DNA from: Bathynomus jamesi | Lineage: Eukaryota; Arthropoda; Malacostraca; Isopoda; Cirolanidae | Length of the DNA: 64,000 nucleotides | NCBI GenBank assembly: GCA_023014485.1 | Contig: JAJOZX010000087.1 | Location: forward strand, 1,350,001 to 1,414,000 | Direction: 5' to 3' | Part shown: in pieces, positions 1 to 10,470 of the stretch | Numbering within the stretch: the stretch's first letter is position 1 | Layout of the letters: each line of letters opens with the position of its first letter | Notes under the pieces: generated by a model | What the model was told of the DNA's origin: nothing | The model's database searches: none | What the model saw: only the letters and a program-made list of their open reading frames with translations | Position numbers and translations under genes: made by a program

Positions 1-819
1 GTCTTAATATGTAGGAATAGGAACTAATTAAATAATAATAAATGTATCTAATATCCATAATAATAATAATGACATTAATAATAGCTAACAAAAATTATGT
101 TGTTTATTAGAAAATTATTAGAAAATAAATAATTTTTAATGAAAAAAAGGATAAATTATGAAATTAAAAGTGCTTACTGAAATTAGCATATTTTAAATAG
201 TTAAATGGGAACTTAATTACTATGGTAATAATGGCAGTAATGAACTTATACATCAGTAGGGAGCTAATGAAGTACTTTAATGATTTGCAAAATACATTTT
301 GCGATTAAACCTGTCTGATATTTATGAGAATTGCATTTCATACATCTACTCCTTTGATCTTTGTAATAGTTTCCATTGGATAGTTTGTTTGCGTATAAAA
401 TTACAGGGGAGTCCTGTGTTATAATTATGATGAATTTGATGGGAGGGTGATTGCTCTTTCAATGACTTCCAAAGGATGTTTTATATATTTCTTTGAGCTA
501 CCTCATGTTCAAATGCAATATAATAAATGTGGGTGGATGAAGGAATAATACAAGGTAAGGACTGTGTTTTGAAGAAGTCTTTTCTTAGTTTAAATAATAT
601 GAGGCGTATAGAATAGAAAGGGCGTACGCCCGAAAATCAAGTGTTGAGAAAAAACGCATTTATTAAAGTTGGCAAACATTATCACTCGTTAACGACTGAA
701 CGAAGTTTAATGGTTTTGGACTCAAGACCGTGTGGGGGCGCGTCACACCCACGGAATACAGCGTGCTGATTGGTTACTGCGCGAAACGGGATATGGGGAA
801 ACAGCGGGATACGCCTGTG
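1..819. other. AT-rich stretch without recognised gene
   Basis: I see no supported gene, RNA or terminal-repeat element here. The DNA is AT-rich with short AAT and ATT runs. A more GC-rich patch at about 620-810 has no open frame that resembles a known protein. Confidence 0.5.
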
Positions 820-1313
820 TTATTCTAATGGCCTCGTATGAAATCTTGTTATTTTGGATTTGATACTTATGTTGTAGTGTTGTACATGACTTCTGAAATT
901 TAGTTTTTCGTCTAAATTAATGTCAAGCACTTTAATTTTATTCACCCTTGCAGGTGAGTAGTTGCACTGAGTAGTTGGTTCGAAGTTTGGGGGTAAAATA
1001 TAAATTTGGTTCAACTTAAAGCGTTTATTCGCTAACGAAGCATAAAGAAGGATTTAATAGTGAAAGAAAAAGATTTTTTATTAGTTTACCTGTGTGAAAT
1101 GCAAATAAGAGTTATTGGCGCAATACGAGGGAAAAATCTACCTCTTTGCAAGCGTTAGGAAGCAACCAATCGAGGAAGTTGTCTAAATTCTGTGTTGGAT
1201 TTGAAATCCTGTTGGGCAGTTTTATTTGTTTGTAGACAAGCTCAGGTTGAAGTCCTCCTTGAATCCCGCATTTTGTATTTATTTTTGTTTTAGGTTTGTC
1301 ATAAACCTTTATG
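820..1313 (-). pseudogene. LINE reverse transcriptase, C-terminal remnant
   Basis: The minus-strand frame at 820-1014 contains IKVLDINLDEKLNFRSHV, which resembles the post-palm strand of jockey/RTE-like non-LTR reverse transcriptases (consensus roughly k-x-L-G-v-x-L-D-x-k-L-x-F-x-x-H). It lies downstream, in minus orientation, of the RT palm fragment at 1921-2480. Once the MITE at 1316-1920 is ignored, the spacing fits one RT. The reading frame between 1030 and 1313 is open but not recognised. There are several stops, so this is a dead copy. Assignment to the LINE class is fairly safe; the clade is not determined. Confidence 0.6.
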
Positions 1314-1315
1314 TA

Positions 1316-1920
1316 GGGGAAGGTGGGGCAACTCGGTACCCGTAAGGAAATCACAATTTTGTAGGCATATAGGACGAGTATTTGGACCCATTAAATACAA
1401 AAACATTTATCTTCAACTTCTGTCTTTCATTCTGTATCACTTTTTATAGCGTTCTAGCTTTGTATTAGGTGTAACTGGAATTTGAGAAAGCCTTTGCAAT
1501 TTTTTGGTTAAAAAAATCGTGCGGCAACTCAGAACCCAGGGTTCTTTTTTGCCCCTTTTCCAAAATTTCAGTACCACACGGTCACTGTCAGCGTCATGAT
1601 GAAATTTCAGACACGACGATACGTGAAAATCAAACATTGATTAATATGTAACCTACACACTAAAAGCAACAAAAAAAAGTTCTTATAGCTTTCGAATTAT
1701 GAATAAAAAAAATTCGCTAATGATAGATTAAATGGAGAAAACGAGACTTTCTAATTTTTGTGGAGCCGCGTGGCACAACCCTCCCTGTACCACTGTCTCA
1801 AGGCCACTGATCAGTGTCGGCACCGACGGAGATAGATTAAAGCTAGATGGCAGCAATAGTTTGGGCTGTAGAGAGGGTGTTCCGAGTTGCCCCGGGGTCT
1901 CGAGTTGCCCCACCTTCCCC
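1316..1920. mobile_element. MITE with GGGGAAGGTGGGGCAACTC inverted ends
   Basis: The left end GGGGAAGGTGGGGCAACTCG (1316-1335) is matched by its reverse complement at 1901-1920, with a TA on each side (1314-1315 and 1921-1922). This is the pattern of a non-autonomous TA-target element of the Tc1/mariner type. The short open frames inside show no transposase motif. It sits inside the LINE relic and so inserted after it. Confidence 0.75.
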
Positions 1921-2480
1921 TAAATTATTTTAAAATTGTTAGTCTTTTGTATTTCGGTACAGAGCAATAAATTAAAGATTGCAAGTCTTTTCAAAACCAG
2001 AGTCGTCTTTTATTTGTGAAGCTTTTAAATTTGGAAGCAAGTTAGTAAACTTAGAAATAATACAACCAATCGATATTTCCTCATATTCCGTATACGTGAA
2101 GTTTATTCAATAAGATTTCATGTGAAAGTGTATCAATTGCTTTTGACAAGTCGAGGAAGATTAAAGGAGGGTGTTTTTTGCTGTTTAGATTCTGAGAGAC
2201 ATTTTCTAATAGCAGGTTTGTGGCATCTTCCGTCGTATGCCCATCTCTGGACCCAAATTGGGTTTTAGTTAAAACATCGTATTTGATTAAGAATTTAGTA
2301 AGTTTATTTTATACGTTTTTTTTCAAATACTTTACTTAAAGTTGGCAATACGGAAATGGGACAATAATTGAATAGAGTGTTTGCGTTACCTGACTTAAAT
2401 ACAGGGCATACTCTGACTTCTTTCAGACTGGTAGGGAATATAGCTGTAAGTTTATAGTCAATCTTTTATATTTTTCTCTG
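1921..2480 (-). pseudogene. LINE reverse transcriptase, palm-domain remnant
   Basis: Reverse translation of about 2080-2470 gives a clear non-LTR RT signature. In order it reads NYCPISVLPTLSKVFEK (finger), QFGSRDGHTTEDATNLLLE, then FLDLSKAIDTLSHEILLNKL, which is the RT block around the first catalytic Asp (F-x-D-L-S-K-A-x-D). After it comes GI*GNIDWL, which fits the usual Y-G-I-R-G-x-x-x-x-W-L. In-frame stops and frame changes show it is decayed. It continues into 820-1313 across the inserted MITE. Confidence 0.8.
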
Positions 2481-2717
2481 CGGAAAATTGGAGTAACTAA
2501 CATGGTATATGTAAGCAAGTGATCCGTGATATCTTATACCTGAGATGTAGTCAAGCGGGACCTGAAAAGTTACGAAATTAGGGAATTATATAAAAGCTTA
2601 AAATTAAAAATTATAGAATTATAATAAAATTATAAATTATAAAATTTGAAGAGTATAAGGAAGAAAAGAGTATAAAATTGCAAGCTAGCATAAATTCAAA
2701 GCTTTTATTTTTCTTTA

Positions 2718-2785
<68 letters not shown>

Positions 2786-3175
2786 CATATGAGTAGTAAT
2801 AGGTTTACCTATCACACGAGTTATGCTCGTGGCAATTCTATTTTTAGATGCTACAGAAAGTTGTCGAAATCATGTTGAGTATGAATCGACATCTTTGTCC
2901 TTCCTGGGACTTACGAGCATATATTGCATTATCCCGTTTCGTACATAACAGAAATAAATTAACTTTTCTTTTTTGAGTTTTAATAATTTGTCAAAGATTT
3001 CTTTCCTGTATTCACAGAGTGATTCATTAATTAATAAATATATTTGGCCTGATTTTTATCACTACAATTCTCATTTCTGATTGACAAAAGTCGGTCACTC
3101 AATTTCAATTTTATAATTTTCTTGTTTTCATTATTATTTTTCCCAACTCGATGTGTCTCCGTAACGACATTTCGA

Positions 3176-3209
<34 letters not shown>

Positions 3210-4240
3210 AACACGGGAAAAATGTAATATTTGTTGAAGAATGATAAATAGAAAACCATTATATAGATTGTGCGCCATCTGAAGCTCTCCTCTGAGGCTC
3301 TACAGTTCTCATAAAAAATGTAGAAAATTTATATCGAAGGCAAAAAGTAGGTGGGTTTGGAACTTCTGTAACGGTTTACTCAAATCTGTCAATAGTATTC
3401 GCTGTGGCAGAAAACAATTTTTTTTTAATTTTTTTTTCACTATTATTGGTACAGTTTGTAAAGTTCCTTCTTTTATTTGATTTGTGGAATAGATTACGAT
3501 AGGAATTATATTTATATATTGGAATACATCTTACTTCAAGCAACAGTTTAATTTACAATGCAGATACATCTTGATCTTAAAAAGGATTTCATATGGAAAC
3601 AGTTTTTGTTATACAGGATTAAATATAATAACATGCTAAGCTGAGTGATTTTTATAGATATTACATAAACCGTTCAAATGATGAACTCTTTAAGACATTA
3701 TCATCAGAGAAATACATTATCTACATTTCTCTTTTACTGCTCGGGTCTTCTCTGTATTAATTAACGAATCTTGAAGACCTTGAGGGGGAATTTATATACT
3801 GTATATATACTTTATATACTGGTAAATAGGGAACAGCTTTTATCCGTTTGGCTTGAAGATTATAATAAAAAAAGAATTCTGCGTAGCGAGATGACAATTC
3901 ATTTGAAAGCGCTAACGTATGAAGAAACTTTTACTGTTGCTAGTCGCGGTCTCGCGGATGGTTTGACAGATTAAAAAAGAACGTAATACCGAGCGCACTT
4001 TTAGCTAAAAATTAAACATATTCGTAACTAAATTGTCTGCATTTGTTTCACAATTAAAACTAGTTCATTTTCACGCAAAAAGACAGTGTTTTTTTCAGAT
4101 TTTTCTTTATGATTCACATCTGAGAACGAAACACTTTATTTCACATTAATTACATTCCCCGATCAACGCTGATTCACATAACACGGTACTTTCCGCGGAC
4201 GAATTAACCGCGTTAATCGGGGTATTGCTGTGTATATATA
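2481..4240. repeat. Gene-poor stretch with TTA/AAT microsatellites
   Basis: A (TTA)n array with two interrupting CAT units lies at about 2717-2788, and an (AAT)n array at about 3178-3207. The Tyr-rich open frame across the first array is an artefact of the repeat. Nothing else between 2481 and 4240 resembles a gene or a bounded element. Confidence 0.7.
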
Positions 4241-4263
4241 TATGTATATATATATATATATAT

Positions 4264-4970
4264 TAGTGGTGGACCGGATATCCGCATCCGCATCATTTTT
4301 AACATCGGCATCCGCACTTCTGACTGCGGATGTTATGCGAATATTACCTCTAATAAATTATGCAATTTACAATTAAATTAACTTATGAAGTAGCTTATAA
4401 GGCCCACCAGTCATGCACATTTCATGTAAAGTATTAATTATTAATAAACAAACAAATATATAAACCTCAAAATATAAATACCATTAAATCAACAAACACT
4501 GCCTGTGCCGCTGTGCGTACTCCACTGATTTTTTTTTTCACAGCAACACCGTAACTTTTCAGAATGAAATTGTTCGTATAAGATCAAGCAGTCTATCGTG
4601 TTTCGAACAAGATTATTGTAAATAAATGCAAAAAATAGTAAATTCTTTAGCACAAATAAGAATGCTAATTTTCTATAGCAAACACATTGCAAAATTTTGC
4701 ACAGTTTCTAAAATTAGCAATTGAAAATTGAATGAAACTTGTTTCATTGAATTTTCTGTGGCTGAAACTCCTGAGAAAGTTATTATTTTTATCATAATGA
4801 AAACATTAATATTAATTTTAATTCTTATGCATTGCCTGCCATAATAGTAATATCACGAAATTTGAAAAATTATGTCATATATTCCTAATTCTATATTATA
4901 TTGATAGATTAACTAAATATCCGCATCCGCATCCGCAGATGTTGAAAAACTGACATCTGATCCACCACTA
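4264..4970. mobile_element. hAT-like non-autonomous element, TAGTGGTGGA ends
   Basis: TAGTGGTGGA at 4264-4273 is matched by TCCACCACTA at 4961-4970. Both ends carry sub-terminal TCCGCATCCGCATC motifs. Both ends abut TA-repeat DNA, so an 8-bp duplication of the form ATATATAT is possible but not provable. The interior has no transposase-like frame. The end sequence resembles hAT termini (CAGTGGTGG type); the superfamily call is an inference. Confidence 0.6.
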
Positions 4971-4988
4971 ATATATATATATTATATA

Positions 4989-5741
4989 CAGGGTGGGCCG
5001 TAAGTTTCCATACATAGGAAAAATAAACATTTTTTTATGGACAACCATTTTTATTTATATAATATGCTCTACATGGTTGCCATTGTTTTGAAAACACATT
5101 TCAATACGTGTTCCCCACTGTTGATGAACACGCATTAGCACAGTTGACGTTATGCTTGTAATGGCGTTGGTGATACGTTCCTTTAGATGATTTATGTCTG
5201 GTATCTTTTCCTGATACACCATGGCCTTCAAGTGCCCCCAAAGATAGAAATCAAGGGGGGTGAGATCTGGGGATCTGGGAGGCCACTCCACAGGACCACG
5301 CCGACCAATCCAAGCATCCGGAAACTGCTGATCCAAATACCGACGCACGTGAAGACCATAATGAGGTGGAGCTCCATCTTGCTGGAAGTAAACTGGGAAG
5401 TTACCTTCCTCGTTTAGCAGGGATGGGAAAATCTCTTCTTGCAACATGTTAAGATACCTTTCGGCATTAAGATTTCCACTGACAAAAATTGGTCCAATAA
5501 TTCTGTCACCCCATATCCCGGCCCACACCATCACTTTACCGGCACCTTGCATCTTCGTCGGACTCAGCCAGTTAGGGTTAGCATTACTCCAATAACGTAT
5601 GTTTTGCCGATTAACCTCTCCATTGACGTAAACATTTGCTTCATCAGTAAACAAGATCTTACACGCATATTCTTAGGGTATCTGAAACATAAAAACAAAC
5701 GTTTAATTTTTCCTATGTATGGAAACTAACGGCCCACCCTG
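4989..5741 (-). mobile_element. Internally deleted Tc1/mariner element
   Basis: The element has inverted ends of about 36 bp. CAGGGTGGGCCGTAAGTTTC begins at 4989 and its complement ends at 5741, with about one mismatch over 36 bases. Both flanks are TA. It is 753 bp, with only the C-terminal catalytic part of a transposase (5055-5654) between the ends; the N-terminal DNA-binding part is missing. Confidence 0.85.
5055..5654 (-). pseudogene. Tc1/mariner-type transposase, C-terminal DDE part
   Basis: The 199-residue frame covers the DDE catalytic core of an IS630/Tc1/mariner transposase. The first Asp is in MFTDEANVY (residue 4). The second is in YFQQDGAPPH (near 93). The third acidic residue is in PPRSPDLTPLDFYLWG, with 36 residues between the last two. 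The usual family protein is about 340 residues with an N-terminal helix-turn-helix half, which is absent here, so the copy is truncated. All three catalytic positions survive. The frame starts about 90 bp inside the right terminal repeat, so the loss is a deletion within the element. Confidence 0.85.
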
Positions 5742-5817
<76 letters not shown>

Positions 5818-8290
5818 CATTCGATTATTATTCAACCCTGCAGAGACTTTTAATCGAAATATATATAAAAACTTATACAACATATACTCGAAATACAGAT
5901 GCGTTATTTTTCTTCAGACTGCTCAGAAGTTCTTGTCCCTCCTGTAATCGAAAACGTCATTCTGAATCAGAGTCAGCATGAGAATTTTCATATTCGTGAA
6001 AGTGTGTTTATTTTCAAGGCAAACTCCTCCTTTTATTCAGAAGCAAATTACGTCCGGAAGCGCTAAAAGAGGGTTTCCAGTAAAAAACCCTTTATCCGTA
6101 AAGGAAACAAGCAGAAGCGATTAACCTTTGAAAATTAAAAACTATATATTTTAATCGGTTTAGCATTCTAGTAATCGAGTGAATATACACTCACGGATAT
6201 CAAGACTAAATTTTTAAAATTTTCCTTTCCAAATTATTTTATTTTTTAAGTGTTCAATTTTTGTGTGGATAAATATAGTTAATAAAATGTGCCGTCTTTA
6301 AATTGATATTTTTATTAACCTAAATTGAAATAACGTTGAAGCAAGCCTTCCGCATGTGCCTATATAACAGTACCAAATTATGTAGAACCACGAACGTAAA
6401 TTTACGTATAAATCTTGAATCTCATTTTAGTCTATCGTTTTTTCAAACTTTAGGTTAAGACGATTAAGAAAAGCATGAAAGAATAAATAAATACTGTATT
6501 CGGTATCGAGTAAATGTTTGTTGTCAGAAGCAATTTAGAAAATTCAGTTAAATAAACTTAATTACAAAGCTTCCATTTAAAATAAATATTATTTGTTCCA
6601 AATTTGCAATAAAAATATTTAAGTTAATTATACAATCGTACAAAGAATTCAGTAATATATAGTGGCTTCGTTTATGCTCCAGCGTAATACACGAGTACAG
6701 GGACGTAGAGAGTGGGGAGGCTTACGGGGGCTTCAGCCACCCCTTCGAAATAAAATCATAGGTTTGATATTTCTATGCATTTTTTTAAATTACAAGTAAA
6801 TGATAAGTAAGTACGCCATGCCGCGTACCTTCAGCACATGTTTAATTATTGTAATACATTTACGAATTTGTTTTTACTCATTTACACACTTTTAATATAT
6901 ATATATATATATATATATAATCACCCAAACCCGCAGGGAAAAAATTATAAAACTGTTTAAAAAGGCTAATTAATTTCGGCCAGTCACAACCAAGCCCTTT
7001 TCAAATCCATAAACTAGTTAAAGTGTCTAAAAAATTTAAAAAACTTCCATCCCGCGGAATAGCTGAAGTTAAAATGATTGTGTTAAAGCATAATCACGGA
7101 CAGAGAGATGGTGGCTCTCGTACGTCTGGCAGTTGGCAAAGGCAAAATATTTCCCAGACTTCAAACATTCGAAATGATAAATCTTTAAGTAAAAATCAAT
7201 CCTCTACATCTGGCAGCCGGTCACGACCCGAAATTGCCCTAAAATATTTATGTTAAAAATAAAGCTTCCATACTGTAGGACAGCTTAATATTTGAACTGG
7301 TGTTTTCTCCTAAAATATAAAATGTCTCGTATATTTGTCTCTGTTCCTGGTCCCTGACCTTCATGATAGGTTTAGAATCCTGGAAGTTAAAAATGATTAT
7401 GATGTTCCCTATGCTGAACCAAGCTACTCTTAGTATTACCCGATCTCCGGTCACGTTTGTGGGAATTAATCCTTCTCTGAAAATCAATTGTCTCTCCGAT
7501 GTATTTTTGAGGGCAGCCTCCACATGGGATTTCATGAACTACGCCAGAATTGTTGGAGGCTTTTGTAATAGGATGATGGCACTTCTAACTTATTATTATT
7601 ACATACTCAGCCACACCTTGCTTATGGTCCAGTGTACAGTATACCGACAACTGGAACTCATGGTATTTAATATGACTTTAACTAATGATTAAAAAATCAA
7701 CGCAGAATTGTAACCGACAAACAGATATTAAGTCTGATTAATTAATGTGTACCATAAAACAATTGCGGATAACTAAATATAGGCAAGTCATTTTATAATT
7801 TTACTTATTATAAACCTATTATAAATATGTTTAATGACAACACTGATTTTCTTCTCGTTCCTGCAAAATTATAGAACGAGTGTCGAAACATCCCGAGAAG
7901 GTTAACAATAATAGCTGAAGAGTCATTGAGGAAGTTTTCAAAAGGAAAATTTCACAAGTTCAAGGTTGCACCCAACCATGTGCTTGCTTTCAAACATGGA
8001 ATAAAACTAGGTCTGGCAACTCGCTATTTCACGTTCAGAAAGAAAGCACTGTAAAAGCGTTCTTCTTGAAAACCGGAATAAATAAGAAGGGAAGGGAAAA
8101 CTACAGATGGTAGGAGAGAGATTTTGCCCGTACTTGAACCGAAGTACCTAATTCTTGCTCACTGTTTGCATCAAGACAGTCACTCCTATTTACTTTGTTT
8201 AGTGTGAACATAATATTTTTTCGAGGACAAAACATGATTAGAGTGTAAACAGAACGCAGACCCAGGCAGCGGGGCTGGTTCTGCTACTGC
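5742..8290. other. TA arrays and unassigned sequence
   Basis: A (TA)n array occupies about 5742-5814 and a shorter one about 6895-6919. At about 6698-6760 a GGGACGTAGAG...GGGGCTTCAGCC motif resembles one terminus of a hAT or other DNA transposon, but no partner end was found. Frames of 77-109 codons at 7023-7256 and 7363-7692 (plus) and 95 codons at 7248-7535 (minus) have no motif I recognise. I do not call them genes. Confidence 0.4.
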
Positions 8291-8299
8291 CCATTCGAG

Positions 8300-9480
8300 A
8301 TGTTCTGGGCCGCTGCCTCATTCACTTTTCCTAAACTTCTGCACCATTCGTGGCCTTTCCTCAGTTGTTCACCCTGAACATTACCTCTCCTCTTCCAAAC
8401 CTTATTTTCTCTTCCTCACTGAAACCCAGGTGTCTGGGACGACTGACAGCAACCTTTTTCTGTACCCTCCTACTTTCTCTTTACTCGATTTCAATCAAAA
8501 GGTGAATTTGCGTATATGCACGCAATGACCTAACATGCTCTCATATTCCCGAACTTGAATCTTTCGAATTCTACACCCTCTGGCCAAGGCTTACATACCA
8601 ATCTCAAACTAAATACATCTGTGCCGACCACCTTTCTCCGAATTCTATTGTCTATCCAAACCTCTTTGACTACCTTACTTCCAAAGTGGAATACATTCTA
8701 TCCCACTATCTTTTTCCTGAAATCTCCATTTTAGGAGATTTCAGTGTTCTACATTTGGTTTTCCTCTTATTTCACTGACATCCTTGGTGAACTAGCTTAA
8801 AACTTTTCTATCCTGAATGACCAAAAGCAGATTCTTCATCACCCTACTCGTATACCCAGTTAGGCCCAACATTCTGGATTTATTTCTCATCACTCATCCT
8901 TCTTCTCACTCCGTCAAACTTTTTTCTCCGTTGGGCTCCTCTGACAACAATCTTATATCTGGTACTTTGGCGCCGCTAATTTTGAGGCCTATAGGCAGTA
9001 TTTCTCTGATTTCCAATGGAATGATTACTGCATCCGTGGCCGGAGCCCCTCCGAGTTCAGAATCCGTCGCCATTCAACTCCTGACGCTTACTTAGCTTAT
9101 ATTTCTACTCGGAATCGAGCAAAATCTATTTTTTGATTCGGCAAAAATTCCTTCATTATACAAAAATGTGAAGACCTATCAAATTCTAATTCTTCTCGCT
9201 CTTCCTAGCACCTCTCCAACAACTTTCCCTCTTCTTCTTTCCCTCCTCTTTTTCATTCCGACAGCTCAGTTGCCATCTCTTCTCCTGATAAAACTGAACT
9301 CTTCCCTCAGACTTTCGCCTCCAACTCAACCATGGACGATTCCGTTGCTGACTTAATTACATCTGAAATTAGAATATCTTCCAAAGATGTTTCTTCTGCC
9401 CTATCTGGATTCAACTCTTCAAAGGGATATGGTTCTGAATACTCCTGGTCATCCTCTCTCCTGTTATTCTTAAAAATTGT
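8300..9480 (+). pseudogene. LINE endonuclease-RT relic (jockey-like)
   Basis: Successive frames give pieces of an APE-type endonuclease and the start of an RT. FLTETQVSG (about 8414-8440) matches the L-x-E-T catalytic-Glu block. EISILGDFSVLH (near 8720-8755) matches the G-D-F-N block. PNILDLFLITHPSSHSVKLF then SPLGSSDNNLIS (8865-8970) matches the C-terminal S-D-H block. Further on, ALSGFNSSKGYGSE (about 9398-9440) matches the pre-RT A-x-G-P-D region. Frames shift repeatedly and stops occur. This endonuclease style is one I associate with LINEs abundant in crustaceans and other arthropods; that association is from memory. Confidence 0.7.
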
Positions 9481-10002
9481 GCTTCTGTGCTGACACCCTG
9501 CCTAAGCAAACTCTTTTGTCTTTGTTCGTCATATCCACAACCAATAAAGTCAAATTCATGAAGCTTTTCTCAAAATCTAAATGGATAGTGAACTTAAAAT
9601 AAGTGTAGAGGTCTCAATGACTTTAAATGTTGTATAAAATTACTTACATGTTGTAATGTGTTGGTAGAATGAATAGAGATAAGTACGCTTTGCTTTATTT
9701 AAAATCTAAATTTCCTTACCAAGTTGCTTCTAAAAAAATACTTCGGTCTTGAATGATTGGGCTTCCGAAATCAGGCTCTTATATAAGGAATCAATTGCTG
9801 TGAATGATGTCACATTTCCAGGAAATTTGCGGGTGGAACTTAGTCAAACGCAGCTACTTTCAGTTTTGAACTTTTTATTGAAAAGAGGAAATCTGTGAAT
9901 TCAACTTTTGTATTTCCATATTTAAAAGAAGTTTCCATGATCAATGTTTGAGCTGTGTGCGTTGTATTAATACAACTCTAAAGTAATTAAGATATATATA
10001 TA
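9481..10002. other. Unassigned stretch after LINE relic
   Basis: I see no gene or bounded element. The sequence is AT-rich with no open frame of note. Confidence 0.4.
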
Positions 10003-10239
10003 TATGAAAATTATTTCACGAAAGTAACACGTGAAAAATATTTATGATGAATAAAACCACGAAGGAAATGAAACACAGAGTGGTGCTCAAGCGCTTTCGT
10101 CTAATGACATCCTCAGGAACACTGAAGTAAATAAAGAGTTCAAGACTATATATAGGTTACAAAAAAAAATATACATATAATAAATATAGAAATAAAAATT
10201 GTGGGAGGAGCATACAGATTTGTGGTTCGTGGTTTTATT

Positions 10240-10245
<6 letters not shown>
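10003..10245 (-). mobile_element. Penelope-like element 3' tail fragment
   Basis: This piece matches the outer ends of the large inverted repeat at 52811-61085. It shares GAAAATTATTTCACGAAAGT, then GTGCTCAAGCGCTTTCGTCT, then GACATCCTCAGGAACACTG. The other arms join the same tail to a GIY-YIG coding end, so it is the distal 3' region of that PLE. A short inverted fragment (CGTGGTTTTATTCATC) lies at its right edge, next to a TA/TG array at 10237-10300. Confidence 0.65.
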
Positions 10246-10299
<54 letters not shown>

Positions 10300-10309
10300 A
10301 GGCTTTGGC

Positions 10310-10420
10310 TGGTGATCTTAGTTATATATTATGCTACCGACCGAAATGTTCATTCTGATGAAGGTCAAGCTTGTCGTACCACTTTAGGCCTACAGTTTAA
10401 CGTGAAATGCGAACCACGCT
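10310..10420 (-). mobile_element. Partial composite SINE
   Basis: The stretch GAAGGTCAAGCTTGTC...CCTACAGTTTAACGTG...GCGAACCACGC matches the left part of the SINE copies at 31682, 32255 and 37151. It stops at a TA array (10424-10466), so only the distal part and a degraded B-box region are present. Confidence 0.6.

Positions 10421-10469
<49 letters not shown>

Positions 10470-10470
<1 letters not shown>

Noticed and set aside
2678..2878. 66-codon frame rich in Tyr
   Set aside because: It is a translation of the (TTA)n array and flanks, not a gene; similar Tyr/Ile-rich frames across TA arrays elsewhere were dropped for the same reason.
10350..10385. Hammerhead core in the SINE (CTGATGAAGGTCAAGC)
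   Set aside because: The CUGAUGA box is there, but no GAAA follows a plausible helix II in any copy.
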